From Bacillota bacterium (lineage in GTDB: Bacteria > Bacillota > Clostridia > Christensenellales > SZUA-584), in the NCBI GenBank assembly GCA_023416745.1, contig JAEZHF010000012.1, positions 1 to 64,000 of the forward strand: DNA of 64,000 nt. Reading direction: 5' to 3'. Below, one piece after another: positions 8,263-16,584 of this stretch (its first letter is position 1; each line of letters starts with the position of its first letter). The notes under the pieces are model-generated. The model was not told the origin of the DNA. It was given only the letters and a program-made list of their open reading frames with translations, and ran no database searches. Position numbers and translations under genes: made by a program.

Positions 8263-9788
8263 CACTGATCTCTCTTTCCAAACAGTCTGCGCTTCGGTCG
8301 CTTCGGCGGATCCTCTTCCGCAGGTTCCTCCATGTCAAAGCCGTCTTCATCTTTATCCATGGCCTCATCCGCAGGATACTCATCCTCCGGGTAAACGTCA
8401 TCAAAAGATTCGTCCTCGCGCTCCCCGGATGTTCCGGTGAGATGGGGCATATCCGGCTCTTGTTCATCCGCTTCCGGTTCCTCCTCTTCATCCGCATTTA
8501 CCAGAAGCCGGCATTCGAAGTAATATCTCTTTTCCTCGGCGACGCCCATTGAGAATGACTTTCTGGGCAGCACGCCGTATGCGATGACCGCGTCGAACAG
8601 CTCCTCCTTGCGCATGGGAGCCATCAAAAACCCAAGGCTTGCGTGACCCTTCGCCAGCTCATGAAACTCGTCATCGCCGTGTATGTAGTCGATACGGGCG
8701 CGTGTGAGTTCTTTGAGCAGCGCGTCCAGCGCTTGCGTCAGCGTCTGGGTCACCATGTCGTGTTTAGGCTTTTTCACCTCAATGATGCCTTTGGACATCT
8801 TGGACTCGAAATGGATCGTCTGCACGCCCTCTTTATGCTGTACCCGTGTGCCGCGGGTATATATCATGGAGGCTTCCTGGCCCTGATTGTTGAGTATCGA
8901 CACCAGCATCCGCAGCGCCACCGGCACATCCACGTTGAACAAGACGCGGTGTATCGGGTGCATCGTGATGCCATGGTCATACAGGTTCACGACCTCCACC
9001 AACGCATAGCGCAGCGGATCGTCCTGCATCTCCTCCTCGGTCATCCCCGCTTTGCGTCGCTCCCATACTCCTTTAGCCGCTGCCAGCGAATGGTTCCCGT
9101 CTCCCACAGCAAAAAGCATGCCGTCCCGCGCCGTGCGCTTTAAGTTCTTCAGCGACGACACGATGCCATCCAGCGCCTCAGGGCCTTCCACAAACCAGCC
9201 CTTCAGCTGACCGCCGCCCATCAGCAGCGGCGTATCGTACATCTGAGGCAGCTTTGCTTTTATGTTGTATATTGGGCCGATCACCGTATCCTTCGGGTCG
9301 TCTATGAGCAGCATCACATGCGGGCACTCAATCACCGAGCCTTCCCGCAGCTTCATGCGTATGGGCAGCCGTTCCACCACCGTCTGTTCCGTCGCGCGGA
9401 TCAGCGGCTTGGTACGAAAATCTATTTCATACTGCTCCAGGTCCACTGCCAGCACTAAGCCGATGCGTGTGCCGTGCGGCGTCTCACGCTCCACCAGCAT
9501 CACACCCTGGGGCAGCCGCACCAGCACGCCATCCTCGATGTAATCGGTCATCGTCTGTTTGGCATGGCGGATCCTCTCATCCACGTCCGGGTCATTAAGA
9601 TGCGCCTCGGGAATGATGATGTGCAGCGTGGACGGCGCGCCGCCCACGGCTTTGGACGTTCTTGCCCAATAATCCTCGTTTGAGGTGTATTGGTCGCACG
9701 CAATAACAGACCATTTCTGTTTGTTTATCTTTCTATCGGGAATCAGTATCTCCGGGAAATGAATCCCCACCAGATGTTCTGTGTTCAT
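8262..9788 (-). CDS. DUF1015 family protein with acidic tail
   Basis: A 508-residue cytoplasmic protein beginning close to the family signature region (FPEILIPDR, then VIACDQYTS). The middle contains FAVGDGNHSLAAAKGVWE, the GDGNHS motif typical of DUF1015 and resembling a ParB/sulfiredoxin-like kinase pocket. DUF1015 genes often sit with serine or amino-acid biosynthesis genes; an enzymatic role, perhaps as a small-molecule kinase, is suspected but not shown. The last ~80 residues are a low-complexity tail, strongly acidic and then ending in basic KRPKRRLFGKRDQ, beyond the normal domain. AGGAGG five bases before the ATG fixes the start. First gene of the operon with lysC and the AEC carrier. 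Confidence 0.88.
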   Translation of the reverse strand: MNTEHLVGIHFPEILIPDRKINKQKWSVIACDQYTSNEDYWARTSKAVGGAPSTLHIIIPEAHLNDPDVDERIRHAKQTMTDYIEDGVLVRLPQGVMLVERETPHGTRIGLVLAVDLEQYEIDFRTKPLIRATEQTVVERLPIRMKLREGSVIECPHVMLLIDDPKDTVIGPIYNIKAKLPQMYDTPLLMGGGQLKGWFVEGPEALDGIVSSLKNLKRTARDGMLFAVGDGNHSLAAAKGVWERRKAGMTEEEMQDDPLRYALVEVVNLYDHGITMHPIHRVLFNVDVPVALRMLVSILNNQGQEASMIYTRGTRVQHKEGVQTIHFESKMSKGIIEVKKPKHDMVTQTLTQALDALLKELTRARIDYIHGDDEFHELAKGHASLGFLMAPMRKEELFDAVIAYGVLPRKSFSMGVAEEKRYYFECRLLVNADEEEEPEADEQEPDMPHLTGTSGEREDESFDDVYPEDEYPADEAMDKDEDGFDMEEPAEEDPPKRPKRRLFGKRDQ

Positions 9789-9904
9789 TCAAACCTCCTG
9801 TCTGCCGGAAATGGCATATCGGTAATATATCATACTTGATTTGCGTATTCAAGAATCTTGTCATGCGCCCGCAAGGGATAGAAGCGGAACAACCTAACGA
9901 TGAG

Positions 9905-9939
9905 CAAGAAAAGAGGGCCTCCGGCAAAAGAAGGCCCTC
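9905..9939 (-). terminator. Intrinsic terminator of the PrsA gene
   Basis: On the minus strand GAGGGCCT (9939-9932) pairs with AGGCCCTC (9920-9913) and is followed by TTTTCTTG. It lies 15 bases beyond the stop of the PrsA-like gene and separates it from the DUF1015 operon, whose promoter must lie within 9789-9912. Confidence 0.85.
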
Positions 9940-9954
9940 AACGCAATTTCAATA

Positions 9955-11181
9955 TCAATAATTTTCCTTGAAGTATTCCACCTCGCACTCCGCTTTCCAT
10001 TCTTCAAAGATGGAGCTCCATTTCTCTTCCTGCAAAGTGCTCTTCAGGCTCTCTTTTATCTCGTCCTTCAGCGTCTCATAATCCACCGCGCCGGGCGTTA
10101 CGTCACTCGTATACTGAAGGATATGATAACCGTAATCGGTTGCCACCAAGCCGGAAACATCACCGATTTTCGCCAGTGCCATCGCACCCGCGGTAAACGG
10201 CTCCATATATGATGTGCTGCCTTCGGATACGGCATAACCCGCCTCCGGCATGCCGCTGTCCTCGTTGAAATCCTTTATGGCCTGCTCGAACGTGACGCCG
10301 CCCGACTGTATCTTCGCCAGCACTTCGTCCGCTTTGGTTTTAACATCCGCCAGCGCCTTTTCCAGCAGAAGCTCCGCCTGATCGTCATATCCGCTTTCGC
10401 GCAGCAGGCTGATGGCTTCATTTGCCTTGTCGTCCACCTTAATCAACACCTGCTTTACATTGCGCACACCTTCGGGCACATAATAGATGGTGGATCCATA
10501 CATCACGGACGACTCGTAGGCAGAGGGATTTTCGTCCATCGTCTCCTTGTCGGTTGCCACGTTTTTATCATATTCAGCGCGGATCTCTTCCTCGGTGGGC
10601 TCCACGTTTACCAGCTCGGCCTTGGCCGCTTCCTCAGCAATACCCAGCTTATACGTCTTGACCACATCGTCCCATGTCATGCCCGCGCCGGTCAGCAATT
10701 GCTGCTTATACGACTCCAGCTCCGCGGCATATTCCTCATCGGTGTATCCCTCGCCCAGATTTTCCTCAATCTCCGCCTTGTAGCTTTCCTCCAGATACAG
10801 GTTGATATCTGTTTGCGCATCCTTCTCGGCCTGGGCCAGCTGCGCGTCCGTCAGGTTCAGATAACCTTTATCCGTGAGCATCTTGTTCAGCACTTTTTCG
10901 CTGACCATGGACTCAATAACAGAGTCTTTGAAATAGGCCGCATATGTCTCGTCATCAGGTGAAATACCCATTTGGGCACACATGCTGCTGAACTGGACAT
11001 AGTAATCGTCGTAATAAATGGGTTCCCCCGCTACTTTCGCCACGATCACATCCGCTGTTTCCGATGCATCCGCCGTTGCCGCCGGCTTGGCATCTTCCGT
11101 GGATTCCGCCAGACCGCACCCGCCAAATACCAAAGCGCCCGCCAAAATCAGGCACATTATTATCGTCAGTTTTGTCTTCAA
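9955..11181 (-). CDS. prsA: PrsA-like peptidyl-prolyl isomerase lipoprotein
   Basis: A 408-residue extracellular foldase that helps secreted proteins fold. The start is the TTG at 11181, because GGGAGG lies just before it and a lipoprotein signal then follows (hydrophobic core, GGC lipobox, Cys22); further upstream codons would collide with the divergent mscS gene. A SurA_N-like helical region (about 60-230) precedes a parvulin domain that begins with VKQVLIKV and ends with ATDYGYHILQYTS. Between VKQVLIKV and ADEVLAKIQSGG there is an extra helical segment of roughly 35 residues not found in ordinary parvulin domains. Monocistronic with its own terminator. Confidence 0.9.
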   Translation of the reverse strand: MKTKLTIIMCLILAGALVFGGCGLAESTEDAKPAATADASETADVIVAKVAGEPIYYDDYYVQFSSMCAQMGISPDDETYAAYFKDSVIESMVSEKVLNKMLTDKGYLNLTDAQLAQAEKDAQTDINLYLEESYKAEIEENLGEGYTDEEYAAELESYKQQLLTGAGMTWDDVVKTYKLGIAEEAAKAELVNVEPTEEEIRAEYDKNVATDKETMDENPSAYESSVMYGSTIYYVPEGVRNVKQVLIKVDDKANEAISLLRESGYDDQAELLLEKALADVKTKADEVLAKIQSGGVTFEQAIKDFNEDSGMPEAGYAVSEGSTSYMEPFTAGAMALAKIGDVSGLVATDYGYHILQYTSDVTPGAVDYETLKDEIKESLKSTLQEEKWSSIFEEWKAECEVEYFKENY

Positions 11182-11367
11182 AATATATCCTCCCGTCGTT
11201 GGTACGTTTATTTTCACATATCCGAGTGACATAAACAATACATCGTTATGAACAAATTGTAAATATCGCCCGGCGTAAGCCTTTTCTAAAATATTCATCC
11301 TTTTTGTGGAGGAAGGCTTTGGGGTTCTGCCAAATGTGCTATAATAAAAAACCAGAAGGAGGCGCTC

Positions 11368-12237
11368 ATGAAAAGTTTCTTCGAGTCCGCCTGGGACAGT
11401 ATCGTGAAATTCACCAACGAATTGGGCAGCCACGCGGCGGATATTCTGATCGGCATCGTCAAAATCATTGCCGTCGTCATACTGGCGCGTATCGTTGTTT
11501 ATGTACTCCGACGCATATTCAAGCGCATTCTCCATGCGCGCGCACTCCGCCGTCCGGAATCCGCGTTCGGCAAAAAGGCTGAAACGATACAAACGGTATC
11601 TGATTCCACCATCAAATATGTCGTCTATTTCCTTGCCTTTATGGCTATTCTGGGCATCCTGGGCCTCGGAGCCGCGGTCGCATCGCTGCTGACCGCCGCG
11701 GGCATCGGCGGCATCGTGATCGCTTTCGGTGCGCAGAGCCTCGTTAAAGACGTGTTTTCCGGTTTGTTCCTGCTGTTTGAGAACGAGTACGCCGTGGGCG
11801 ACTACATCGAGGCTGACAGTGAGAAGGGAACGGTAGAAGCCATCACGCTGCGCACCACCCGCATCAGGCGGTTTTCCGGTGAAACGGCGACGATACCCAA
11901 CGGCAGCATCGCCAAGGTGATCAACTACTCCAAGGGCGACCTCTTAGCCGTGATTGACATCGGCGTTGCGTACGATGCCGACATTGAAAGGGCCAGCCAA
12001 ATCATGCAATCTATGGGATTGGAATATATGGCGTCGCATGATAATATACTTGAAGAACCTCACGTGCTCGGTATAATAGAGTTGGAAGAATCCAGCATCG
12101 TGCTGCGTATGATCATGCGGGTCAAGCCACTCACTCAATGGGAGACGGAGCGCGCGCTGCGCCGGATGATCATAGAAGAGTTTTCAAGAAGCCATATAGA
12201 GAGACCGTTCCCGCACCGCGTGATCATCAACCGCTAA
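11368..12237 (+). CDS. mscS: Small-conductance mechanosensitive channel (MscS family)
   Basis: A 289-residue channel that opens under membrane tension to release solutes during osmotic downshock. The N-terminal part holds TM helices around residues 20-45 and 75-95. The pore-lining TM3 signature AAGIGGIVIAFGAQSLVKD is followed by FSGLFLLFENEYAVGDYIE, the start of the cytoplasmic beta domain. The length and three-helix layout match MscS. AGAAGGAGG before the ATG supports the start. The next gene (DUF951) starts 12 bases after the stop and lepB overlaps that, so the three probably form one operon ending at the terminator near 13025. Confidence 0.94.
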   Translation: MKSFFESAWDSIVKFTNELGSHAADILIGIVKIIAVVILARIVVYVLRRIFKRILHARALRRPESAFGKKAETIQTVSDSTIKYVVYFLAFMAILGILGLGAAVASLLTAAGIGGIVIAFGAQSLVKDVFSGLFLLFENEYAVGDYIEADSEKGTVEAITLRTTRIRRFSGETATIPNGSIAKVINYSKGDLLAVIDIGVAYDADIERASQIMQSMGLEYMASHDNILEEPHVLGIIELEESSIVLRMIMRVKPLTQWETERALRRMIIEEFSRSHIERPFPHRVIINR

Positions 12238-12248
12238 CGGAGGCCCGC

Positions 12249-12434
12249 TTGGAATACCATTTGAATGACACCGTTCAGCTGAAAAAGCCGCACCCTTGCG
12301 GCGTAAACAAATGGCGCGTCATCCGCGTGGGTATGGATGTGAAGGTCAAGTGCCTCGGCTGCGGCCATATTGTGATGCTGCCCCATGAGGTTTTCATAAA
12401 ACGACTGAAAAGGATACTGCCTGATGAACAATGA
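12249..12434 (+). CDS. DUF951 small zinc-ribbon-like protein
   Basis: A 61-residue protein with a TTG start at 12249, chosen because GGAGG sits six bases before it and the family consensus begins here (LNDTVQLKKPHPCG). Characteristic features are KPHPCGVNKWRVIRVGMDVKVKC and LGCGH, with cysteines that could bind a metal. DUF951 is widespread in Bacillota, often beside mscS, lepB or ychF-type genes; the function is unknown. Its last eleven bases overlap the start of lepB. Confidence 0.88.
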   Translation: MEYHLNDTVQLKKPHPCGVNKWRVIRVGMDVKVKCLGCGHIVMLPHEVFIKRLKRILPDEQ

Positions 12435-13008
12435 TACACACGAGATTGAAGAAGAATACGAAAGCGCTTCACGCATGCAACGCAAGGCCAGCGCTGCCGT
12501 CACCCGCAAGCGCGAGGCGGTCGGCTGGGTTATATCGCTGGTCGCAGCGGTCGTCATCGCCCTGGCGCTCAGGTTTTTTGTGTTTGAGTTCATCCGCGTG
12601 GACGGCGAATCAATGGAACCCACGCTGAAGACCGATGAATACGTATTTATGGAGAAGGTCACTTATTGGTTCGAAGAACCCGAATTCGGCGACATCGTCA
12701 TCTGTTACTACCCGCACCGCACCGAAACGTTCGTCAAGCGCGTGATCGGCACCCCGGGCGACACCATTGATATCCATGACGGTACTCTCTATATCAACAA
12801 CGAGCCGGACTCCACCTACTTTTCGGGTTATCTGGAACACGATCTTGATCCCGTGGTGGTGCCGGAGGATTCCGTGTTCGTAATGGGCGATAACCGCAAC
12901 GCCTCAATGGACTCCACCAACTCCAGCATCGGCCCGCTGCCCTACGACATGATACTCGGCAAGGCGTTGTTCGTCATCTGGCCGTTCGACAAGATACAGG
13001 GGCTGTGA
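12424..13008 (+). CDS. lepB: Type I signal peptidase
   Basis: A 194-residue membrane peptidase that cleaves Sec and Tat signal peptides. One TM helix (about residues 32-55) anchors it, preceded by a cytoplasmic N-terminus. The catalytic serine is in GESMEPTL (Ser63) and the general-base lysine in FVKRVIGTPGD (Lys105). Box E appears as MGDNRNASMDST. The size is typical of Gram-positive SipS-type enzymes. It overlaps the DUF951 gene and is the last gene of the mscS-DUF951-lepB unit. Confidence 0.95.
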   Translation: MNNDTHEIEEEYESASRMQRKASAAVTRKREAVGWVISLVAAVVIALALRFFVFEFIRVDGESMEPTLKTDEYVFMEKVTYWFEEPEFGDIVICYYPHRTETFVKRVIGTPGDTIDIHDGTLYINNEPDSTYFSGYLEHDLDPVVVPEDSVFVMGDNRNASMDSTNSSIGPLPYDMILGKALFVIWPFDKIQGL

Positions 13009-13024
13009 CCCCTGAGAACAGCGG

Positions 13025-13049
13025 CGCGGCCTGCCCGGGCCGCGTTTTT
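13025..13049 (+). terminator. Intrinsic terminator after lepB
   Basis: CGCGGCC (13025-13031) pairs with GGCCGCG (13038-13044), followed by TTTTT. It lies 16 bases past the lepB stop, before the convergent VOC gene. Confidence 0.9.
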
Positions 13050-13078
13050 CGTTGCCTGCTTAGATAACCGGCCTGATA

Positions 13079-13438
13079 TCAACATTTCTGCTTGAATTCT
13101 ATCGACAGTCCGTCCGGGTCGTATACGTAGAAATACCTGTTCAGCGGATCCGGGTTGCGTATGTCGGACGGATTCAGCCCCGCCTCTTTCGCCTTTTGGT
13201 GCAGCGCGTCCACATCTTCCGACTGGAAGCATACCGTCAGCCCCTTCGCTTCCACGGCCGTACCGCCCGCCATATGGATCAGCTCGATTTGGGTCGCGCC
13301 TTCCCTGTCCTCAAAGAAGGCAACCTCCCACTCGTCCGACTTCATGCTTTTGATCATCTTCAGTCCCACGAAGTCCTGATAGAACGCTTTGGATTTCTCC
13401 ATATCCCTCACTCTAAGCATCAGTTGATAAAAATGCAT
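13079..13438 (-). CDS. VOC/glyoxalase family protein
   Basis: A 119-residue single-domain vicinal-oxygen-chelate protein with two beta-alpha-beta-beta-beta modules. The N-terminus, MHFYQLMLRVRDMEKSKAFY, and the C-terminal YFYVYDPDGLSIEF are typical of lactoylglutathione-lyase-like proteins. Metal-ligand candidates are the His and Glu residues at the strand ends (H2, E71 region and the final E). It could detoxify methylglyoxal, but the family is functionally diverse, so only the fold is certain. AGGGAG before the ATG supports the start. It stands alone. Confidence 0.85.
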   Translation of the reverse strand: MHFYQLMLRVRDMEKSKAFYQDFVGLKMIKSMKSDEWEVAFFEDREGATQIELIHMAGGTAVEAKGLTVCFQSEDVDALHQKAKEAGLNPSDIRNPDPLNRYFYVYDPDGLSIEFKQKC

Positions 13439-13550
13439 CGGTTTTCTCCCTACAAAATTGTTATGTCCCTATTTTATCACATTTGCGCCCAACATTAATT
13501 GTCATTTGCTGTGCTCTTGGGTGGACTCATTAGCTCTCTTCCCGCTAACA

Positions 13551-13576
13551 AAAAGAAGCCCGAATATGAGCTTCTT
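13551..13576 (-). terminator. Intrinsic terminator of the rubredoxin-FprA operon
   Basis: On the minus strand AAGAAGC (13576-13570) pairs with GCTTCTT (13559-13553), followed by TTTG. It is 23 bases past the FprA stop. Confidence 0.82.
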
Positions 13577-13598
13577 CAATTAACTTGTAATTTTTAGG

Positions 13599-14795
13599 TT
13601 ACTGTTCCAGCGCACTGATGAGCGTATGCCCCAGCTTCTCCGCCTCGGCCAGCTCCTTGTCGTCCGGTTTCAGCTTGGCGCTGCACGTGCCCAGCACGTC
13701 CGCGCCCACCGCGCGCAGCCGCTCGCTCAAATATTTGATGGATTCGCCGCTCCAGCCGAAAGACCCGAAAACCACCGCCGGCTTGCCCTTCACGATGTAA
13801 GTGGACAGCGACGTCAGCACATCCCACACCGGCTTTAGCGCATCGCGGTTCAGTGTGGGCGAACCGATGGCTATTGCGTCCGCTTTGTGTATCTTCTCCG
13901 CGCACTCAGCCGCGTCTGTCTGCGATACATCCTGAAGCTCCACGTCGTATCCGGCTTTCTCCGCCGCAGCCGCGATGGTCTCTGCCAGCTCCCGCGTATA
14001 GCCGTAGCAGGATACATAACCCACGTAGACCTTTTTTGGCTGGTTGACTGCTAGTATGTCCTTCGCCCACTCCTCGTACCGATCCACCGCTTCCTGCGGA
14101 TTCTTACGCAGCACCGGTCCGTGCGACGGCCCGATCACGTCGATATGCAGGCCGCGCACCTTTTTCACGGCGTCCAGCACATAGCTCTTGAACGGCCCCA
14201 TGATCACGTCGAAGTAATACTTCTGAGACTTTTTCATGTCGTCTGAGAGCGGGGTCAAGTCGTCGAACACGTTCTGCGCCGAAAAATGGAAACCAAACAC
14301 GTCGCCGGATAACAACACGGCGTCCTCATTCACATAGGTAAACATTGAGTCGGGCCAGTGCAGATACGGCGCAGAGATGAAGCGCAGCGTTTTGCCGCCC
14401 AGCTCAACCGTTTCACCGTCTTCCACCACGCGGCACTCGAACCTGTCGCCCACGATGTTTTTCAGAAAAACGCTCGCCGGCTTGGAGCACAGCACCACGG
14501 CTTTCGGCGCCTTTTCCAGCAGCTTCTTCAGGCCGCCCGAGTGGTCCGGCTCCGTGTGGTTGCAGACGATGTAGTCGATGGACGATATATCGCAGACGGC
14601 GGATATCCGCTCAAACTGTTCGTCGGTAAACCCGTCCTTCACCGCGTCCACCACCGCCGTCTTCTCTGAACCCTTGATCAGATAACTGTTGTACGATGTC
14701 CCCCATTCGGTGTGCATGATCACGTCGAATACCCGAAGACCCGGATTCTGCGCGCCCACCCACCAGATGCCGCCGGCAATTTTTACAGGCTCCAT
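13599..14795 (-). CDS. fprA: FprA family A-type flavoprotein (flavodiiron protein)
   Basis: A 398-residue enzyme that reduces O2 to water and/or NO to N2O using electrons from rubredoxin. The N-terminal metallo-beta-lactamase-like domain carries the diiron ligands HTEPDHSG (H80, E82, D84, H85), H148 region (YLHWPDS), D167 region (LSGDVFGFH) and H229 region (GPSHGPV). The C-terminal flavodoxin domain begins near residue 255 (VYVGYVSCYGYTRELAE) and binds FMN. It starts 15 bases after the rubredoxin stop with its own GGGAG site, so the redox pair is co-expressed. This marks the organism as an anaerobe with oxygen protection. Confidence 0.96.
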   Translation of the reverse strand: MEPVKIAGGIWWVGAQNPGLRVFDVIMHTEWGTSYNSYLIKGSEKTAVVDAVKDGFTDEQFERISAVCDISSIDYIVCNHTEPDHSGGLKKLLEKAPKAVVLCSKPASVFLKNIVGDRFECRVVEDGETVELGGKTLRFISAPYLHWPDSMFTYVNEDAVLLSGDVFGFHFSAQNVFDDLTPLSDDMKKSQKYYFDVIMGPFKSYVLDAVKKVRGLHIDVIGPSHGPVLRKNPQEAVDRYEEWAKDILAVNQPKKVYVGYVSCYGYTRELAETIAAAAEKAGYDVELQDVSQTDAAECAEKIHKADAIAIGSPTLNRDALKPVWDVLTSLSTYIVKGKPAVVFGSFGWSGESIKYLSERLRAVGADVLGTCSAKLKPDDKELAEAEKLGHTLISALEQ

Positions 14796-14810
14796 GCAAT
14801 ACTCCCGGCT

Positions 14811-14969
14811 TTATACTTCTTCAAACATATCCTTGGAAGCGCCGCACATCGGGCAAACCCAATCCTCGGGAACAGATTCCCATGCCGTGCCGGGTGCCAC
14901 ACCGTTATCCGGGTCACCCTCAGCCGGGTCATACACATAACCGCAAACCGTGCATTCATACTTCTTCAT
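14811..14969 (-). CDS. Rubredoxin
   Basis: A 52-residue iron protein that carries one electron, here most likely to the FprA flavodiiron protein immediately downstream. Reading the minus strand from ATG at 14969 gives MKKYECTVCG at the N-terminus and EDWVCPMCG later, so the four iron-ligating cysteines are C6, C9, C39 and C42 in the standard CxxCG arrangement. The internal YDPAEGDPDNGVAPGT is also classic. GAGGAG lies eight bases before the ATG. It is the first gene of the rubredoxin-FprA operon. Confidence 0.97.
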   Translation of the reverse strand: MKKYECTVCGYVYDPAEGDPDNGVAPGTAWESVPEDWVCPMCGASKDMFEEV

Positions 14970-14988
14970 ATGCTTATCTCCTCACTTT

Positions 14989-15192
14989 TTATTTATTTTC
15001 AAAATAGGCGTTGAGCTTGTCCACCAGTTCATCAACATCAAATCCGTGCACTCCCGCCGCTTCCTCGATGCTTTCACCCGCAGATGCCGGGCAGCCCACG
15101 CAGTGCATGCCGGCTTCCATCAGCACCACAGCACAGCCGCGGTCCATCATCAGCAGCTCGCCGATTGTCATGTCTTTATTCACCGTTGCCAT
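14989..15192 (-). CDS. DUF1858 domain protein
   Basis: A 67-residue single-domain protein. It begins with VNKDMTIGELL and contains HCVGCPASAGESIEEAA, the hallmark CxxCxxxxxES of DUF1858, which resembles the N-terminal part of hybrid-cluster-associated proteins. It is common next to rubredoxin, NO or hydroxylamine stress genes in Clostridia, and it sits just upstream of the rubredoxin gene here (19 bases), so it may be in the same operon. The function is unknown; the two cysteines may be redox-active or bind metal. Confidence 0.88.
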   Translation of the reverse strand: MATVNKDMTIGELLMMDRGCAVVLMEAGMHCVGCPASAGESIEEAAGVHGFDVDELVDKLNAYFENK

Positions 15193-15233
15193 ATCCTTAC
15201 CCCTTTTTGTAATGTTTTATCATAATGCGGTTT

Positions 15234-15632
15234 TTAAGTGGTTTTTATCAGCTTGTTTCCGCACTTGGAACACTTGATAGCGACCTTTCCCTTGCCCCGC
15301 GGCACCCTAAGCTTCTGACCGCACTGGGGGCATTTGAATATTCTGTACTGCTTGTTCTGCTGCCGCCGCGCATTAATCCTATAATACCACGTTTTGATAT
15401 TATTAACCAGCTTCATCAGCGCGAAATTTTCCCGCCGCCGCTTCTCAATATTCTTTGAAAACATACGCCAAACCGCCACGCCAGTCACTGCCAGCGTAAT
15501 CAGCATGGATATCCACGATGCCAACCCTGCGACCGACAGCACGAAGCTGAGCACCATCGCCAATATCAAAAGCGCCAATGACAGGTGATCGGGACCGTTG
15601 CGCCCGATAAACATCCGTCCAAACATAGTCAT
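15234..15632 (-). CDS. Membrane protein with C-terminal zinc ribbon
   Basis: About 132 residues. Two hydrophobic helices (about 20-35 and 40-60 after the start) are followed by a basic segment KNIEKRRRENFALMK and a zinc ribbon with CPQCG and CSKCG about twenty residues apart. The start may be the ATG at 15632 or the one at 15626; AAGGGG fits the second slightly better. Proteins of this shape are common in Clostridia and uncharacterised. There is a 41-base gap to the DUF1858 gene; a shared transcript is possible but unproven. Confidence 0.75.
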   Translation of the reverse strand: MTMFGRMFIGRNGPDHLSLALLILAMVLSFVLSVAGLASWISMLITLAVTGVAVWRMFSKNIEKRRRENFALMKLVNNIKTWYYRINARRQQNKQYRIFKCPQCGQKLRVPRGKGKVAIKCSKCGNKLIKTT

Positions 15633-15665
15633 CACCCCTTAATAGTCACGGTATTCCCGCCGGTC

Positions 15666-16355
15666 TTATGCGCCGAATGTCACGATCAGTTCCGGTGTCC
15701 TCACTCGTTTGTAAAAATCAATGAAGTCCGGCACGCTGCCCAAGTCCTCCGGCAGCATGATGCCTGAGCGGCCGATATCTCCCGCCATATGCACATCACC
15801 GCCTGCAATCACCATAACATCGTTGTCCCGGGCAAACTGCAGCGCCAGCTTGTTCCGGCTGATGCCGCGCGGCTGCGCGTTAACAATCTCGATGCCGTCA
15901 AAATACGCCGGATTCTCGGGCGACAGGCCAAAGCGGTACGGATGCGCCTGAAACACGAGAAACCCGTTGTCACGCATCATCGCATAAAACTCGGGCGTAG
16001 ACTGATTGTAAAACGGGCCCGCCTCAATGACGAATTGCTCATCGGGACCGAACACAAGGAACTCAAACGGTGAATCCTCCGGCTGAACCTCCAGCCCCAG
16101 AAACACCTTAACCCCCACTTCGTCCCCGCGTTTTTTCGCCGAGCGGTATCCCGCCAGATACATTTCCGCCTTCACCGCCCAAGGAAGGGCAGCTATTTGC
16201 CCCCTTTCAAAATACCGCGAATAAAAGTGGTCGGTGATAAACGTGCCCGCATAGCCGGCCTTCTTCATACCGTCCACGATTTCCACAGCGGTCAGCACAC
16301 CGCACGGGCTTGTCTCCGCCGTGTGACAGTGCGTTTCAAACTGACAGAACCTCAT
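15666..16355 (-). CDS. PHP domain phosphoesterase-like protein
   Basis: A 229-residue protein, start chosen at 16355 after an AGAGGT site. It opens with the PHP metal motif ETHCHTAETSPCG (HxH) and continues with TDHFYSRYF, GLEVQ, FQAHPYR and GGDVHMAG, which supply the other expected histidine and aspartate ligands of a trinuclear metal centre. Relatives hydrolyse phosphoesters (histidinol phosphatase, nucleoside 3',5'-bisphosphate phosphatase). Which substrate this one uses is not visible. Single gene, leftward. Confidence 0.87.
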   Translation of the reverse strand: MRFCQFETHCHTAETSPCGVLTAVEIVDGMKKAGYAGTFITDHFYSRYFERGQIAALPWAVKAEMYLAGYRSAKKRGDEVGVKVFLGLEVQPEDSPFEFLVFGPDEQFVIEAGPFYNQSTPEFYAMMRDNGFLVFQAHPYRFGLSPENPAYFDGIEIVNAQPRGISRNKLALQFARDNDVMVIAGGDVHMAGDIGRSGIMLPEDLGSVPDFIDFYKRVRTPELIVTFGA

Positions 16356-16493
16356 TTTTACCTCTTTACCATCATACACAAAAGATACGGCTAAAATATT
16401 AATAACGCGCGTGTTTCACACATTGTTTACAATAGATAAGATTAAAGCCCCGCTGCCGCCCTTGTCAAGATACTTTAAAGGCACCGGAGGAGC

Positions 16494-16521
16494 AAAAAGG
16501 CCGTATCCATGTGACACGGCC
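16494..16521 (-). terminator. Intrinsic terminator of the ABC exporter operon
   Basis: On the minus strand GGCCGT (16521-16516) pairs with ACGGCC (16504-16499), followed by TTTTTG (16498-16493). It lies about 65 bases past the stop of the downstream exporter gene. Confidence 0.8.
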
Positions 16522-16584
16522 TCCCTGTTTTTTATTATTCCGATTAACAGCGGCAAAGATATGGAGGCGGCACCCCTCATAATT

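Noticed and set aside
11182..11592. N-terminal extension of the PrsA protein
   Set aside because: It would overlap the divergent mscS gene and bury the lipoprotein signal; a TTG with GGGAGG at 11181 is the better start.
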